Shown piece after piece: positions 25,010-32,883 of a stretch of DNA of 64,000 bases. A program made the translations under genes and the position numbers. Each line of letters starts with the position of its first letter. Positions within the stretch are counted from its first letter, which is position 1. Source of the DNA: an uncultured Ruminococcus sp. (GTDB lineage Bacteria > Bacillota > Clostridia > Lachnospirales > Lachnospiraceae); assembly GCA_900066355.1 (NCBI GenBank), contig FMEL01000003.1, positions 62,001 through 126,000 of the forward strand. Direction: 5' to 3'. The notes below the pieces were generated by a model. That model was not told where the DNA came from. It saw only the letters and a program-made list of their open reading frames with translations, and made no database searches.

Positions 25010-26881
25010 TTATCTCCTATCCTTACCCTTACTGTCCATTCCTTTCAGAGGGCGAAGTGAATAATTCCACTTTGTCAGCGAAAGATTCTTATTGTAATAC
25101 GGATCACCGTTTTTCAGAATGTCGATCCAGTGCTCTCTCATATACTCGATTTCTTCCTGAAAACGTCGTACCTTCGCCTCGCTGTCTTCCGCGCCTCTTG
25201 TCTTTGATTCCATATGATAAAGCTGTACGTATGGATCATACACGATCAGTCTGCCGGATTTTCTCACTTTCAGGCAGAGATCCACATCATTAAAAGCTAC
25301 TGCAAGCTTCTCTGTAAAACCACCTGCTTCCTCAAAAGCGGTACGTTTCATCATCATACATGCTGCTGTTACCGCACTCATGTCCTGAATAATTGATGCC
25401 TTGTGAAGATATCCGGTTCGGTTCGCCGGCATATCAACAAACATATGTCCTGCAATTCCACCGATTCCGATCACACATCCTGCATGCTGGATCGTATCAT
25501 CCGGATAAAGAAGCTTCACACCGACTGCTCCCACTTCTTCTCTCTGACACATGCCAAGCATCTCTTCGATCCAGTCCGGTGTGATCACTGTAACATCGTT
25601 ATTCAGGAACAGCAGATAATCACCATTCGCATGCTGTACCCCAAAATTATTGATCGCAGAGTAATTAAACTCCCTCTCCCAGCGAAGCACGCGGATCTTC
25701 GGATCTTTTTCTATTTCTTTATAGTACGCAAAAATTTCTTCTGATACACTGTTATTTTCTATAATGAGTATCTCATAGTTCTGATAAGCTGTCTTTTCTT
25801 TAATGGAATGAAGGCAGGCTTCCAGAGATTCCTTCTCATCTTTGTTCGGAATGATAATGGATACCATCGGACTGCCCTGTACCGGATACTGCACACGAAA
25901 AAAGCCGAGATCCGGTGTGTGTGTGACAGTTCCCTTCTGTCCCATTCTCTCAAGATGTGCCTCGATCGCGCGTCTTCCTGCTTCAAACGCATACATTTTG
26001 CTTGCAGGGTTATCCGCTGTCGACGCTTTGTGTGTTCTCCAGTGATATAAAATCTCCGGCACATGTCCGATCCTTCCGGCTTCTTCTACGCAGCGGAAAA
26101 TAAAGTCATGATCCTGTGCTCCGTCAAATTCCTGACGGAATCCACCGACTTTACGTATGATTGACTGCCTGACAACAAAAAAATGGCAGATATAGTTGTT
26201 GGAACGCAGAAGGTCAAGGTTAAAATCCGGTTTCAAATGCGGCTGAAAATGCTCATCCAGTTCGGTAGTTACCTTGTCTTCATCTGTATAGACACCATCC
26301 GCCTCCGGATCATTTTCCAGATAACGTGCAATCTCATAAAGAGCATTTGGTGCAAGCAGGTCATCATGGTCAAGAATTCCTGCATACTCTCCCTGTGTCA
26401 TCTCAAGTGCTGCGTTTGTATTTCCTGCAATTCCGAGATTCTGATCCAGTATTTTTACACGAATCCTGCTGTCCTTATTCGTATATTGATCCAGCACTGC
26501 CTGCATTTTTTTATCTTCCGGACTTCCGTTTGCAATGCAGAGTTCCCAGTTGCTGTATGTCTGTGCCAGCAGCGAATCGATCATCTGGCGCAGAAAAACT
26601 TCCGGTGTACGAAATGCCGGAACTGCCACACTGATCAGCGGGCTGTAGGAAAACTTGTATTTTCTCTGTTTTTCCAGTTCTGTATCATCCGGAATATAAG
26701 CCTCGTACCACGGACCATACGGCACTGCTTCCGGCTCAAAGCGTTCATGAAGACGAATCCAGAATTCTTTTGGTCCATAATGTTTAAAATAGCGCAACCC
26801 CTTACGGATCGTGTACGGATTGAGCTTTTTCAACATCCTGCTCCACTGGATGTGTCCTGTCACTTCTTTGTTTTTGCTCAT
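25010..26881 (-). CDS. Two-domain GT2 glycosyltransferase
   Basis: This 623-residue protein holds two GT-A domains in tandem. The first starts at SVAVPAFRTPEVFLRQMIDS and has ILDHDDLLAP near residue 170. The second starts at SIIIPNKDEKESLEACLHSI and has LFLNNDVTV near residue 425. Both metal sites look intact, so the enzyme could add two sugars or act processively. It is paralogous to the proteins at 30417 and 32884 but lacks their long N-terminal module. The region before the ATG has only a distant GAGG, so the start is a little uncertain. It is the first gene of a unit with 24055-25008. Confidence 0.88.
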   Translation of the reverse strand: MSKNKEVTGHIQWSRMLKKLNPYTIRKGLRYFKHYGPKEFWIRLHERFEPEAVPYGPWYEAYIPDDTELEKQRKYKFSYSPLISVAVPAFRTPEVFLRQMIDSLLAQTYSNWELCIANGSPEDKKMQAVLDQYTNKDSRIRVKILDQNLGIAGNTNAALEMTQGEYAGILDHDDLLAPNALYEIARYLENDPEADGVYTDEDKVTTELDEHFQPHLKPDFNLDLLRSNNYICHFFVVRQSIIRKVGGFRQEFDGAQDHDFIFRCVEEAGRIGHVPEILYHWRTHKASTADNPASKMYAFEAGRRAIEAHLERMGQKGTVTHTPDLGFFRVQYPVQGSPMVSIIIPNKDEKESLEACLHSIKEKTAYQNYEILIIENNSVSEEIFAYYKEIEKDPKIRVLRWEREFNYSAINNFGVQHANGDYLLFLNNDVTVITPDWIEEMLGMCQREEVGAVGVKLLYPDDTIQHAGCVIGIGGIAGHMFVDMPANRTGYLHKASIIQDMSAVTAACMMMKRTAFEEAGGFTEKLAVAFNDVDLCLKVRKSGRLIVYDPYVQLYHMESKTRGAEDSEAKVRRFQEEIEYMREHWIDILKNGDPYYNKNLSLTKWNYSLRPLKGMDSKGKDRR

Positions 26882-26962
26882 AATCTGTCTGTATCCTCTG
26901 ATGCTGCTTCCACCCTGCTTATCCGCAGAGCAAAACAGCCTGTTTCTCTTATAATAGGATTT

Positions 26963-26991
26963 ATTTTATCATTCCACTCTGTTTTTTGCAA
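26963..26991 (-). promoter_or_regulatory. Candidate promoter of the two-GT unit
   Basis: On the minus strand TTGCAA (26986-26991) and TAAAAT (26963-26968) are 17 bases apart in the divergent interval between the glycosyltransferase gene and the plus-strand acyltransferase. The leader is about 75 bases. No equally good plus-strand promoter is visible in this interval. Confidence 0.5.
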
Positions 26992-27059
26992 GGGCGGAGT
27001 CAATTTCGCTTGCGCTGCCACCGCTTTTCTATTATCATTGCACTGAGAGGAGGCTCTTT

Positions 27060-28094
27060 ATGAAAAGAATTCGATATTTTGATCTTTTAAGATGTATTTC
27101 ATTTTGCTTTATTATTTTTTATCATATGATATCCCAGCTTTACTTTTCCAGGTTATTTCCATTAGATAAGGTTCTGCCTTTTTATGAAAACGATAATATG
27201 AACATCGCCATGCTGGGTGTCGCTGTGTTTTTTATCTTATCCGGTGCCGGGCTCGCATATTCCACAGGGGAGAATTTTGATATTCGACGTTTCTACAAAA
27301 AAAGATTTATAAGAATCCTGATTCCATTTTACATAACCTATATTTCCTATTTTATATATAAAGCAGGAACGACCGGTTCTTTTACGTCCTTCTTCCCACC
27401 GGAAACATCTGCATGGAAAATCATTTTTACATTCTTCGGAATGGATGAATGGATCAGTCAGCACGGAATCCATACATTTTCCCTTGGTATCGGTGAATGG
27501 TTTCTCGGCGCACTGATCATATTATATTTGCTTTTTCCTCTGCTCCGCTTCCTGATGAAAAAGAATCCATGTCTCTTTTTCATCGGCTCCACATGTATCT
27601 ATCTGCTTTTACTGTTTTATTATCCATTTCATACTCCGGTGCATGTGAACCTGCTGATCAAGGGATATGATTTTGTTTTAGGTATGCTGCTTGGCTATAC
27701 AAACCATAAATTCAGACCTCAATGGGCCTTTCTTTCCGTTCCTCTGGTTATATTTTTCTTTGTTTCCCCGTTCAGGCTGGGAATACATTACGAACTGAAA
27801 GTGGAGATCCTCGCTGTTGCTTTTTGCATTTCCATCTCATACCTTGAACCGATTCTTCAAAAAAAAGAACTGAAATTACTGGATTTATTAAGCAGATATT
27901 CCTACGAGATTTTTCTCGTGCACCATATTATCATATATATCCTTACACCGGCTTCCATACCGTATCTGCGTGGTTCCTGGTCTGTCAGCATTCTTTTTGC
28001 CGTTGAGCTTGTGTTTATCGCATTTTTTGCGTTCATTCTGAAATGGATTTCGGGCCGATGCATCGCTTTTCTGTCGCGCAGAACAGCAACATAA
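27060..28094 (+). CDS. Acyltransferase family 3 membrane protein (OafA-like)
   Basis: This 344-residue integral membrane protein has about ten hydrophobic helices. The family signature lies at the N-terminus: RYFDLLRCISFCFIIFYHM, with the catalytic-type His at the end of the first helix and basic residues nearby. A later LVHHIIIYI segment is also typical. Members move acetyl or other short acyl groups from the cytoplasm onto exported sugars, lipids or peptidoglycan. GAGGAGG lies seven bases before the ATG. Its position inside the polysaccharide locus suggests O-acylation of the polymer. There is no SGNH domain attached. Confidence 0.85.
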   Translation: MKRIRYFDLLRCISFCFIIFYHMISQLYFSRLFPLDKVLPFYENDNMNIAMLGVAVFFILSGAGLAYSTGENFDIRRFYKKRFIRILIPFYITYISYFIYKAGTTGSFTSFFPPETSAWKIIFTFFGMDEWISQHGIHTFSLGIGEWFLGALIILYLLFPLLRFLMKKNPCLFFIGSTCIYLLLLFYYPFHTPVHVNLLIKGYDFVLGMLLGYTNHKFRPQWAFLSVPLVIFFFVSPFRLGIHYELKVEILAVAFCISISYLEPILQKKELKLLDLLSRYSYEIFLVHHIIIYILTPASIPYLRGSWSVSILFAVELVFIAFFAFILKWISGRCIAFLSRRTAT

Positions 28095-28221
28095 ATCCAG
28101 CCATAAAAAGCTCGGCTGTTCTGCTTGAATTACCACCCGAAATGGGATATGATAGATTTCAAGAATTATTTACAAAAAAGCATAATCAGTTTAAACACAT
28201 ATGAAATGGGAGTACAGATTT

Positions 28222-29475
28222 ATGAAATTTAAAAAAATACATTCCGGTCTGATCGCACTCGGTCTATGCTGTTCCCTGCTTCTTCAGACACCTGTTCTTG
28301 CAGCCGAAGAAACAACCGATACAGTTGCCGCTTCCGCGATCTCAACGAACGATATAGCCGGATGGCCGCAGGGTCCGGATATCACATCCACTGCTGCCGT
28401 CATCATGGAAGACAGCACCAACACAACACTCTATGCCAAAAACATGGATCAGGTTCTTTATCCCGGAGCTACTGTCAAAGTCATGACCACACTCCTTGCA
28501 CTGGAAAATACGCAGCTTTCCGACCAGGTCACTATGACTGCAACCGGTGTATCCGGGGTTACCGACGGAGGAGCCAATATCTCTGCACAGATTGATGAGA
28601 TTTTTACCGTAGAACAATGTCTGTATGCGATCATGCTTGCTTCTGCAAATGATGTTGCCCTTCAGCTTGCTGAGCACATCGGCGGATCTGTTGACGGTTT
28701 TGTTCAGATGATGAATGCACGCGCTGCCGAGCTGGGCTGTACCAACACAGTATTTACCAACCCAACCGGTCTTCCGGATGAGAATCAGCATACAACGGCA
28801 CACGATATGGCGCTGATCATGAAAGCTGCTGCTGATAACGAATCATTCCAGACCATCGCAAGTACTGCATCCTATACGATTCCGGCAACTAATGTTTCCG
28901 GCGGAGACCGGGTTCTGACCAACAACTTTTCCATGCTGGCCAACAATAATGCTGCTTATTATCAGTATTGTACAGGCGGACGTGAAGGATATACGGAAGC
29001 ATCCGGAAGTACCCTTGTCTGCAGTGCTCAGAAAAACGGTATCACCCTGATCGCAGTTGTCCTTCAGGGAACATCCGGAACCACCGCCACCGAGGCAGCC
29101 AGCCTTTTAAATTATGGATTTGATAATTTCAATATGCTTTCCCTCGGGGATAATGATTTCAATATGTTATCCGGTGGGGATGTATATGTACCAGTCGGCA
29201 CCACTGCCGATGTTCTGACTACCCAGGACGGCGAAGTTCAGGACGGACAGTACAGCCGCCAGTATCTCTTTGGCGGAACAGCTGTCGGAACATCTGTCAT
29301 GGCAGCCACCCAGGAAGAAGATACTTCTCTTGTCGATACCAGTGTACAGAATATAGATGCTGCCAGGAATTACACCGAAAACCGCAACAACCTTCCGTAT
29401 TTCATCATCGGCGGTGTAGGAATCCTGCTCCTTCTCCTGATTCTTCTTCGTATCATCAAAATTGCAAAATCCTGA
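28222..29475 (+). CDS. D-alanyl-D-alanine carboxypeptidase-like pseudoenzyme
   Basis: This is a 417-residue secreted, membrane-anchored relative of DacA: signal peptide (MKFKKIHSGLIALG...), S11 peptidase-like domain, C-terminal domain, one transmembrane helix (LLLLLILLRIIKI) and a short basic tail. It is clearly paralogous to the protein at 41073. The catalytic SxxK is instead A83-T-V-K86 (YPGATVKVM), and KTG is R254-E255-G256 (TGGREGY); only SAN in LASANDVAL is kept. It should not bind penicillin covalently or cleave D-Ala. The frame is intact, so this is a maintained protein and not debris. The ATG at 28222 has GGGAG nine bases upstream; a longer frame to 28201 is less likely. A regulatory or scaffold role in wall assembly is inference. 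Confidence 0.8.
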   Translation: MKFKKIHSGLIALGLCCSLLLQTPVLAAEETTDTVAASAISTNDIAGWPQGPDITSTAAVIMEDSTNTTLYAKNMDQVLYPGATVKVMTTLLALENTQLSDQVTMTATGVSGVTDGGANISAQIDEIFTVEQCLYAIMLASANDVALQLAEHIGGSVDGFVQMMNARAAELGCTNTVFTNPTGLPDENQHTTAHDMALIMKAAADNESFQTIASTASYTIPATNVSGGDRVLTNNFSMLANNNAAYYQYCTGGREGYTEASGSTLVCSAQKNGITLIAVVLQGTSGTTATEAASLLNYGFDNFNMLSLGDNDFNMLSGGDVYVPVGTTADVLTTQDGEVQDGQYSRQYLFGGTAVGTSVMAATQEEDTSLVDTSVQNIDAARNYTENRNNLPYFIIGGVGILLLLLILLRIIKIAKS

Positions 29476-29520
29476 ACTGATATATTTTAATCAGAACAAA
29501 AACATGTGCCACGGCACATA

Positions 29521-29552
29521 AAAAGCAGCTGTCGGTTACGGCAGCTGCTTTT
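29521..29552. terminator. Bidirectional terminator between pseudoenzyme and rfbD
   Basis: AAAAGCAGCTG (29521-29531) pairs with CAGCTGCTTTT (29542-29552), with T-runs in both directions. It sits between convergent genes and should end both the plus-strand carboxypeptidase-like gene and the long minus-strand operon. Confidence 0.88.
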
Positions 29553-29555
29553 CTT

Positions 29556-30404
29556 TTACATAATTTCTTTGAGATAACGTCCCAGTGCATCTTTCCAGTC
29601 CGGAAGACGGATAAATCCATGTTCTTCCAGTTTTTTCTTTTCCATACGACTGTTGGAAGGACGTTTTGCTTTTGCCGGATACTCTGCGGAGCTTACCGGG
29701 ATTACCTTTACATCCATTCCTGCCTGACGAAAGATCTCTTTTGCAAAATCACACCAGGAAATATATCCACCTTCATTTGTTGCATGATATTTTCCGTATT
29801 CTTCTTTTTCCAGCATGTCAACCAGAAGTCTTGCAAGGTCATATGTGTAAGTCGGCGTTCCGATCTGGTCATCGACAACAGTCAGTGTATCATGTGTTTT
29901 TCCGAGATTCAGCATGGTCTTGATGAAATTCTTTCCATTCAGGCCAAATACCCATGCAATACGGACAATATAATAATGCGGTGCATATTTTTCAACTGCA
30001 ACTTCGCCCTCGTATTTCGAATGTCCATACACATTCAGAGGCTCTACAACCGGATCATCCGGCTCCCACGGACGAGTTCCCTGTCCGTCAAATACATAGT
30101 CTGTGCTGATATAAACCATCGGAATGTCAAGTTTTCCACACATTTTTGCGATATTAGCTGTTCCATCCACATTTACCTTGTGGCAAACTTCCTGGTTATC
30201 CTCTGCAGCATCTACTGCAGTCCATGCTGCACAGTGTACCACTTTGTCCGGATGCACTTCCGTCATTACTTTTTCAACGGCTGCGCTGTCTGTGATATCC
30301 ATCTCTGCCACATCGACACCAACACCTTCATAGCCTCTTTTGGCAAGCTCGTTCATAACGTCATAGCCAAGCTGACCTTTTACGCCTGTAACCAGTACTT
30401 TCAT
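29556..30404 (-). CDS. rfbD: dTDP-4-dehydrorhamnose reductase
   Basis: RfbD performs the last step to dTDP-L-rhamnose, the NAD(P)H-dependent reduction of dTDP-4-keto-rhamnose. The 282-residue SDR-type protein has the nucleotide-binding GVKGQLGYDVMNEL at the N-terminus, the STDYVFDG segment and the Tyr-x-x-x-Lys pair in YGHSKYEGE. AGGAGG precedes the ATG. It is the last gene of the long operon that begins at dacA, distant from rfbA and rfbC in the same transcript. The terminator at 29521-29552 follows at once. Confidence 0.96.
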   Translation of the reverse strand: MKVLVTGVKGQLGYDVMNELAKRGYEGVGVDVAEMDITDSAAVEKVMTEVHPDKVVHCAAWTAVDAAEDNQEVCHKVNVDGTANIAKMCGKLDIPMVYISTDYVFDGQGTRPWEPDDPVVEPLNVYGHSKYEGEVAVEKYAPHYYIVRIAWVFGLNGKNFIKTMLNLGKTHDTLTVVDDQIGTPTYTYDLARLLVDMLEKEEYGKYHATNEGGYISWCDFAKEIFRQAGMDVKVIPVSSAEYPAKAKRPSNSRMEKKKLEEHGFIRLPDWKDALGRYLKEIM

Positions 30405-30416
30405 TTCTCATTCCTC

Positions 30417-32861
30417 CTATATCCGTTTTAACGAAAAGTCCTGACTCTTCAATGTCAGATTCGGATTATAATACGGATCTCCGTCCCGCATGATATCCGG
30501 CCATCGTCTTTCAAATATCTGAATTTCTTTATTAAATCGTGCCACCTTTTCCGGAGTGTCTTCCAGACCTCTGGACTTGGACTCGTAATGATACAGTTCT
30601 GCATATGGATTGTATACGATCAGATATCCGGCAGTACGCAGTTTCATACAAAAATCGATATCATTAAATGCAACTGCCAGCTCCTCGGTGAGTCCGCCCA
30701 CTTCTTCAAAAGCAGAACGTTTTACCATCATGCAGGCTGCCGTCACCGCACTGTAATCCTGTGCGCAGATGATTCTGTGGCAGTAACCGGTCGTTCCACG
30801 CGGCTGCAGTACAAAACAGTGTCCCGCAATTCCGCCAAAACCGATCACGACTCCTGCATGCTGGATCGTATCATCTTCGTAGTACATACGTGCTCCGACA
30901 GCACCGACATCACTGCGCATACAGTAGCCCAGTAATTCTTCGATACAGTCTTCATTGATGATCTCCGTATCGTTATTCAGCAAAAGAATGTATTCTCCTT
31001 TTGCAAATGTGGCACCATAATTATTGATTGCAGAATAATTAAATTCTTTGTCCCAGTAAACAACATGCACCTTCGGATTCTGTGCTTCAATTTCCTTATA
31101 GTACTCGAAAGTTGAATCCTCTGTACTGTTATTCTCAACAATGATAAATTCATAATTCCGGTAAGTAGATTTCTGTTCAATCGAATCCATGCAGCGTTTC
31201 AGGTCATCGATGTGATCCTTATTCGGGATGATGATCGAAATAAGCGGATCATGATTTCTGTGGAATTTCGTGCGGTACAGTCCGAGAAATTCTCCCTGAT
31301 GAACTTCTGCGTCAATACCTGTTCTCTGATAATGCGCCTCGATTGCGCGTTTTCCGGCTTCAAACGCATACGTCTTGCTCTCCGGATTTTCCGCAGTGGA
31401 ATCCTCATGGCATCTCCAGTGATAAAGGATCTTCGGCACATGATAGATTTCCTCCGGCTTCACAGCTTCGATGCAGCGGAAAATGAAGTCATAATCCTGC
31501 GCTCCGTCATATTCTTTACGAAGCATACCTATCTGATCAATGATTTTTTTGTCTACAACAAACAGGTGGCAGATATAGTTTACTGTACAAAGCAGATCCG
31601 GATTGTAGTCCGGTTTGAAATGCGGCTGGAAAAACTTATGCCCGTCCATTGACATTTTGTCTTCGTCTGAATAGAGCAGACGGATATCTCTGTTTTTATT
31701 TAAAGCTTTCACACACTCAAACAGTGCATGTGGAGTCAGTTCATCATCATGATCTGCAAATGCGATATAATCGCCGGTCGCAATCTCAATTCCGGCATTG
31801 GTGTTTTCGGAAATCTGAAGTGGTTCTTTGTGTGAAATGACACGTATTCTCTCATCCGATGCCGCAAGCGATTTCAGAAGTTCTGCAATCGGTGAATTCT
31901 CTCCGCTTCCATCGGAAAGACAGAGTTCCCAGTTTGGATAAGTCTGTGCCTTCACAGTCTCTACAAGCTGACGGAGATATTTCTCCGGTGTTTTGTACAG
32001 CGGAATCACGATACTGATCTTTGGCTGATATTCGAATTTTTCTCTCCTCTGGCGCTCCAGTTCCTTTGTGCCCGGAAGATGACGCACGATCCATTTCTGG
32101 TACGGAATTTCTCTCGTTGATGCTGTTTTGATCTTGTTTGCAATTTTTCCTGCCAGTGCGGCACTTCCCTGTGATTTCCAGTAACGCATACCTTTCTGTG
32201 CATATTTTTCTATTTTTTTGCGCAGAATGACCGTCGGCTGTAAGTTCACCACATGTACGGACTTCGTCTCTCCGGCATAAAATACCACATAAACGACCTT
32301 TCCGGTAAGATTTGTCAGCTCTGCAAAAAATCCGGTCTTGTCCTCGTGATCCATTTCCTCATACATCTGCTCCACATCGACACGTTCTGTACGAAGGATT
32401 TCAGCCTGGATCTTTTCTTTGTTTTCGTTAAAAATCTGGATACGTACCTGCTGATCTGCCACTGCCCATCCGCGGATACGTAAGAATCCCTGCTGAATCT
32501 TTTCTTCTTCGATAAAAAACTGCGGTTTGCCTCTGCGCTTTTCCAGATTTTTTACTGCAACGGAAAACCAGCAGAATGTTTTGTCCGGCATATCTGCATA
32601 GACACTCAGCTTCTGATATCCTTCCAGTGATTCCGGAAGCTGCACTGCAGCAGTGATACGTTCACCGCGCATCAGATCCGGGTCTTTAAAACGTTCCAGT
32701 GCGCTGACAACTTCCAGACGCTGAATCTCGGATTTTATTTCGGAACCATCCAGCATAGCTCGCATCTTTGCTTCTTTCGGCCATGTTCCCTGCAGGATAT
32801 AACAGCAGGGATTCTGTAAATGAAACCGATCCTTTGTTACCTCAAATATCTCTCTCGACAT
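30417..32861 (-). CDS. Two-domain GT2 glycosyltransferase with N-terminal GW-type module
   Basis: This 814-residue protein begins with about 260 residues of non-catalytic sequence. Part of it (LRIRGWAVADQQVRIQIF ... RTERVDVEQMYEE ... GFFAEL) has a GW-x(n)-R.DV-x(n)-GF pattern also found in the next gene. Two GT-A domains follow, the first from SIVIPLYKTPEKYLRQLVET with FADHDDELTP, the second from SIIIPNKDHIDDLKRCMDSI with LLLNNDTEI. Both metal sites are intact. It is closely related to 32884 and 25010. Twelve bases separate it from rfbD. Rhamnose transfer or polymerisation is likely from context, not proved by sequence. Confidence 0.87.
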   Translation of the reverse strand: MSREIFEVTKDRFHLQNPCCYILQGTWPKEAKMRAMLDGSEIKSEIQRLEVVSALERFKDPDLMRGERITAAVQLPESLEGYQKLSVYADMPDKTFCWFSVAVKNLEKRRGKPQFFIEEEKIQQGFLRIRGWAVADQQVRIQIFNENKEKIQAEILRTERVDVEQMYEEMDHEDKTGFFAELTNLTGKVVYVVFYAGETKSVHVVNLQPTVILRKKIEKYAQKGMRYWKSQGSAALAGKIANKIKTASTREIPYQKWIVRHLPGTKELERQRREKFEYQPKISIVIPLYKTPEKYLRQLVETVKAQTYPNWELCLSDGSGENSPIAELLKSLAASDERIRVISHKEPLQISENTNAGIEIATGDYIAFADHDDELTPHALFECVKALNKNRDIRLLYSDEDKMSMDGHKFFQPHFKPDYNPDLLCTVNYICHLFVVDKKIIDQIGMLRKEYDGAQDYDFIFRCIEAVKPEEIYHVPKILYHWRCHEDSTAENPESKTYAFEAGKRAIEAHYQRTGIDAEVHQGEFLGLYRTKFHRNHDPLISIIIPNKDHIDDLKRCMDSIEQKSTYRNYEFIIVENNSTEDSTFEYYKEIEAQNPKVHVVYWDKEFNYSAINNYGATFAKGEYILLLNNDTEIINEDCIEELLGYCMRSDVGAVGARMYYEDDTIQHAGVVIGFGGIAGHCFVLQPRGTTGYCHRIICAQDYSAVTAACMMVKRSAFEEVGGLTEELAVAFNDIDFCMKLRTAGYLIVYNPYAELYHYESKSRGLEDTPEKVARFNKEIQIFERRWPDIMRDGDPYYNPNLTLKSQDFSLKRI

Positions 32862-32883
32862 AATCTATATCCAACCTCGTTTC

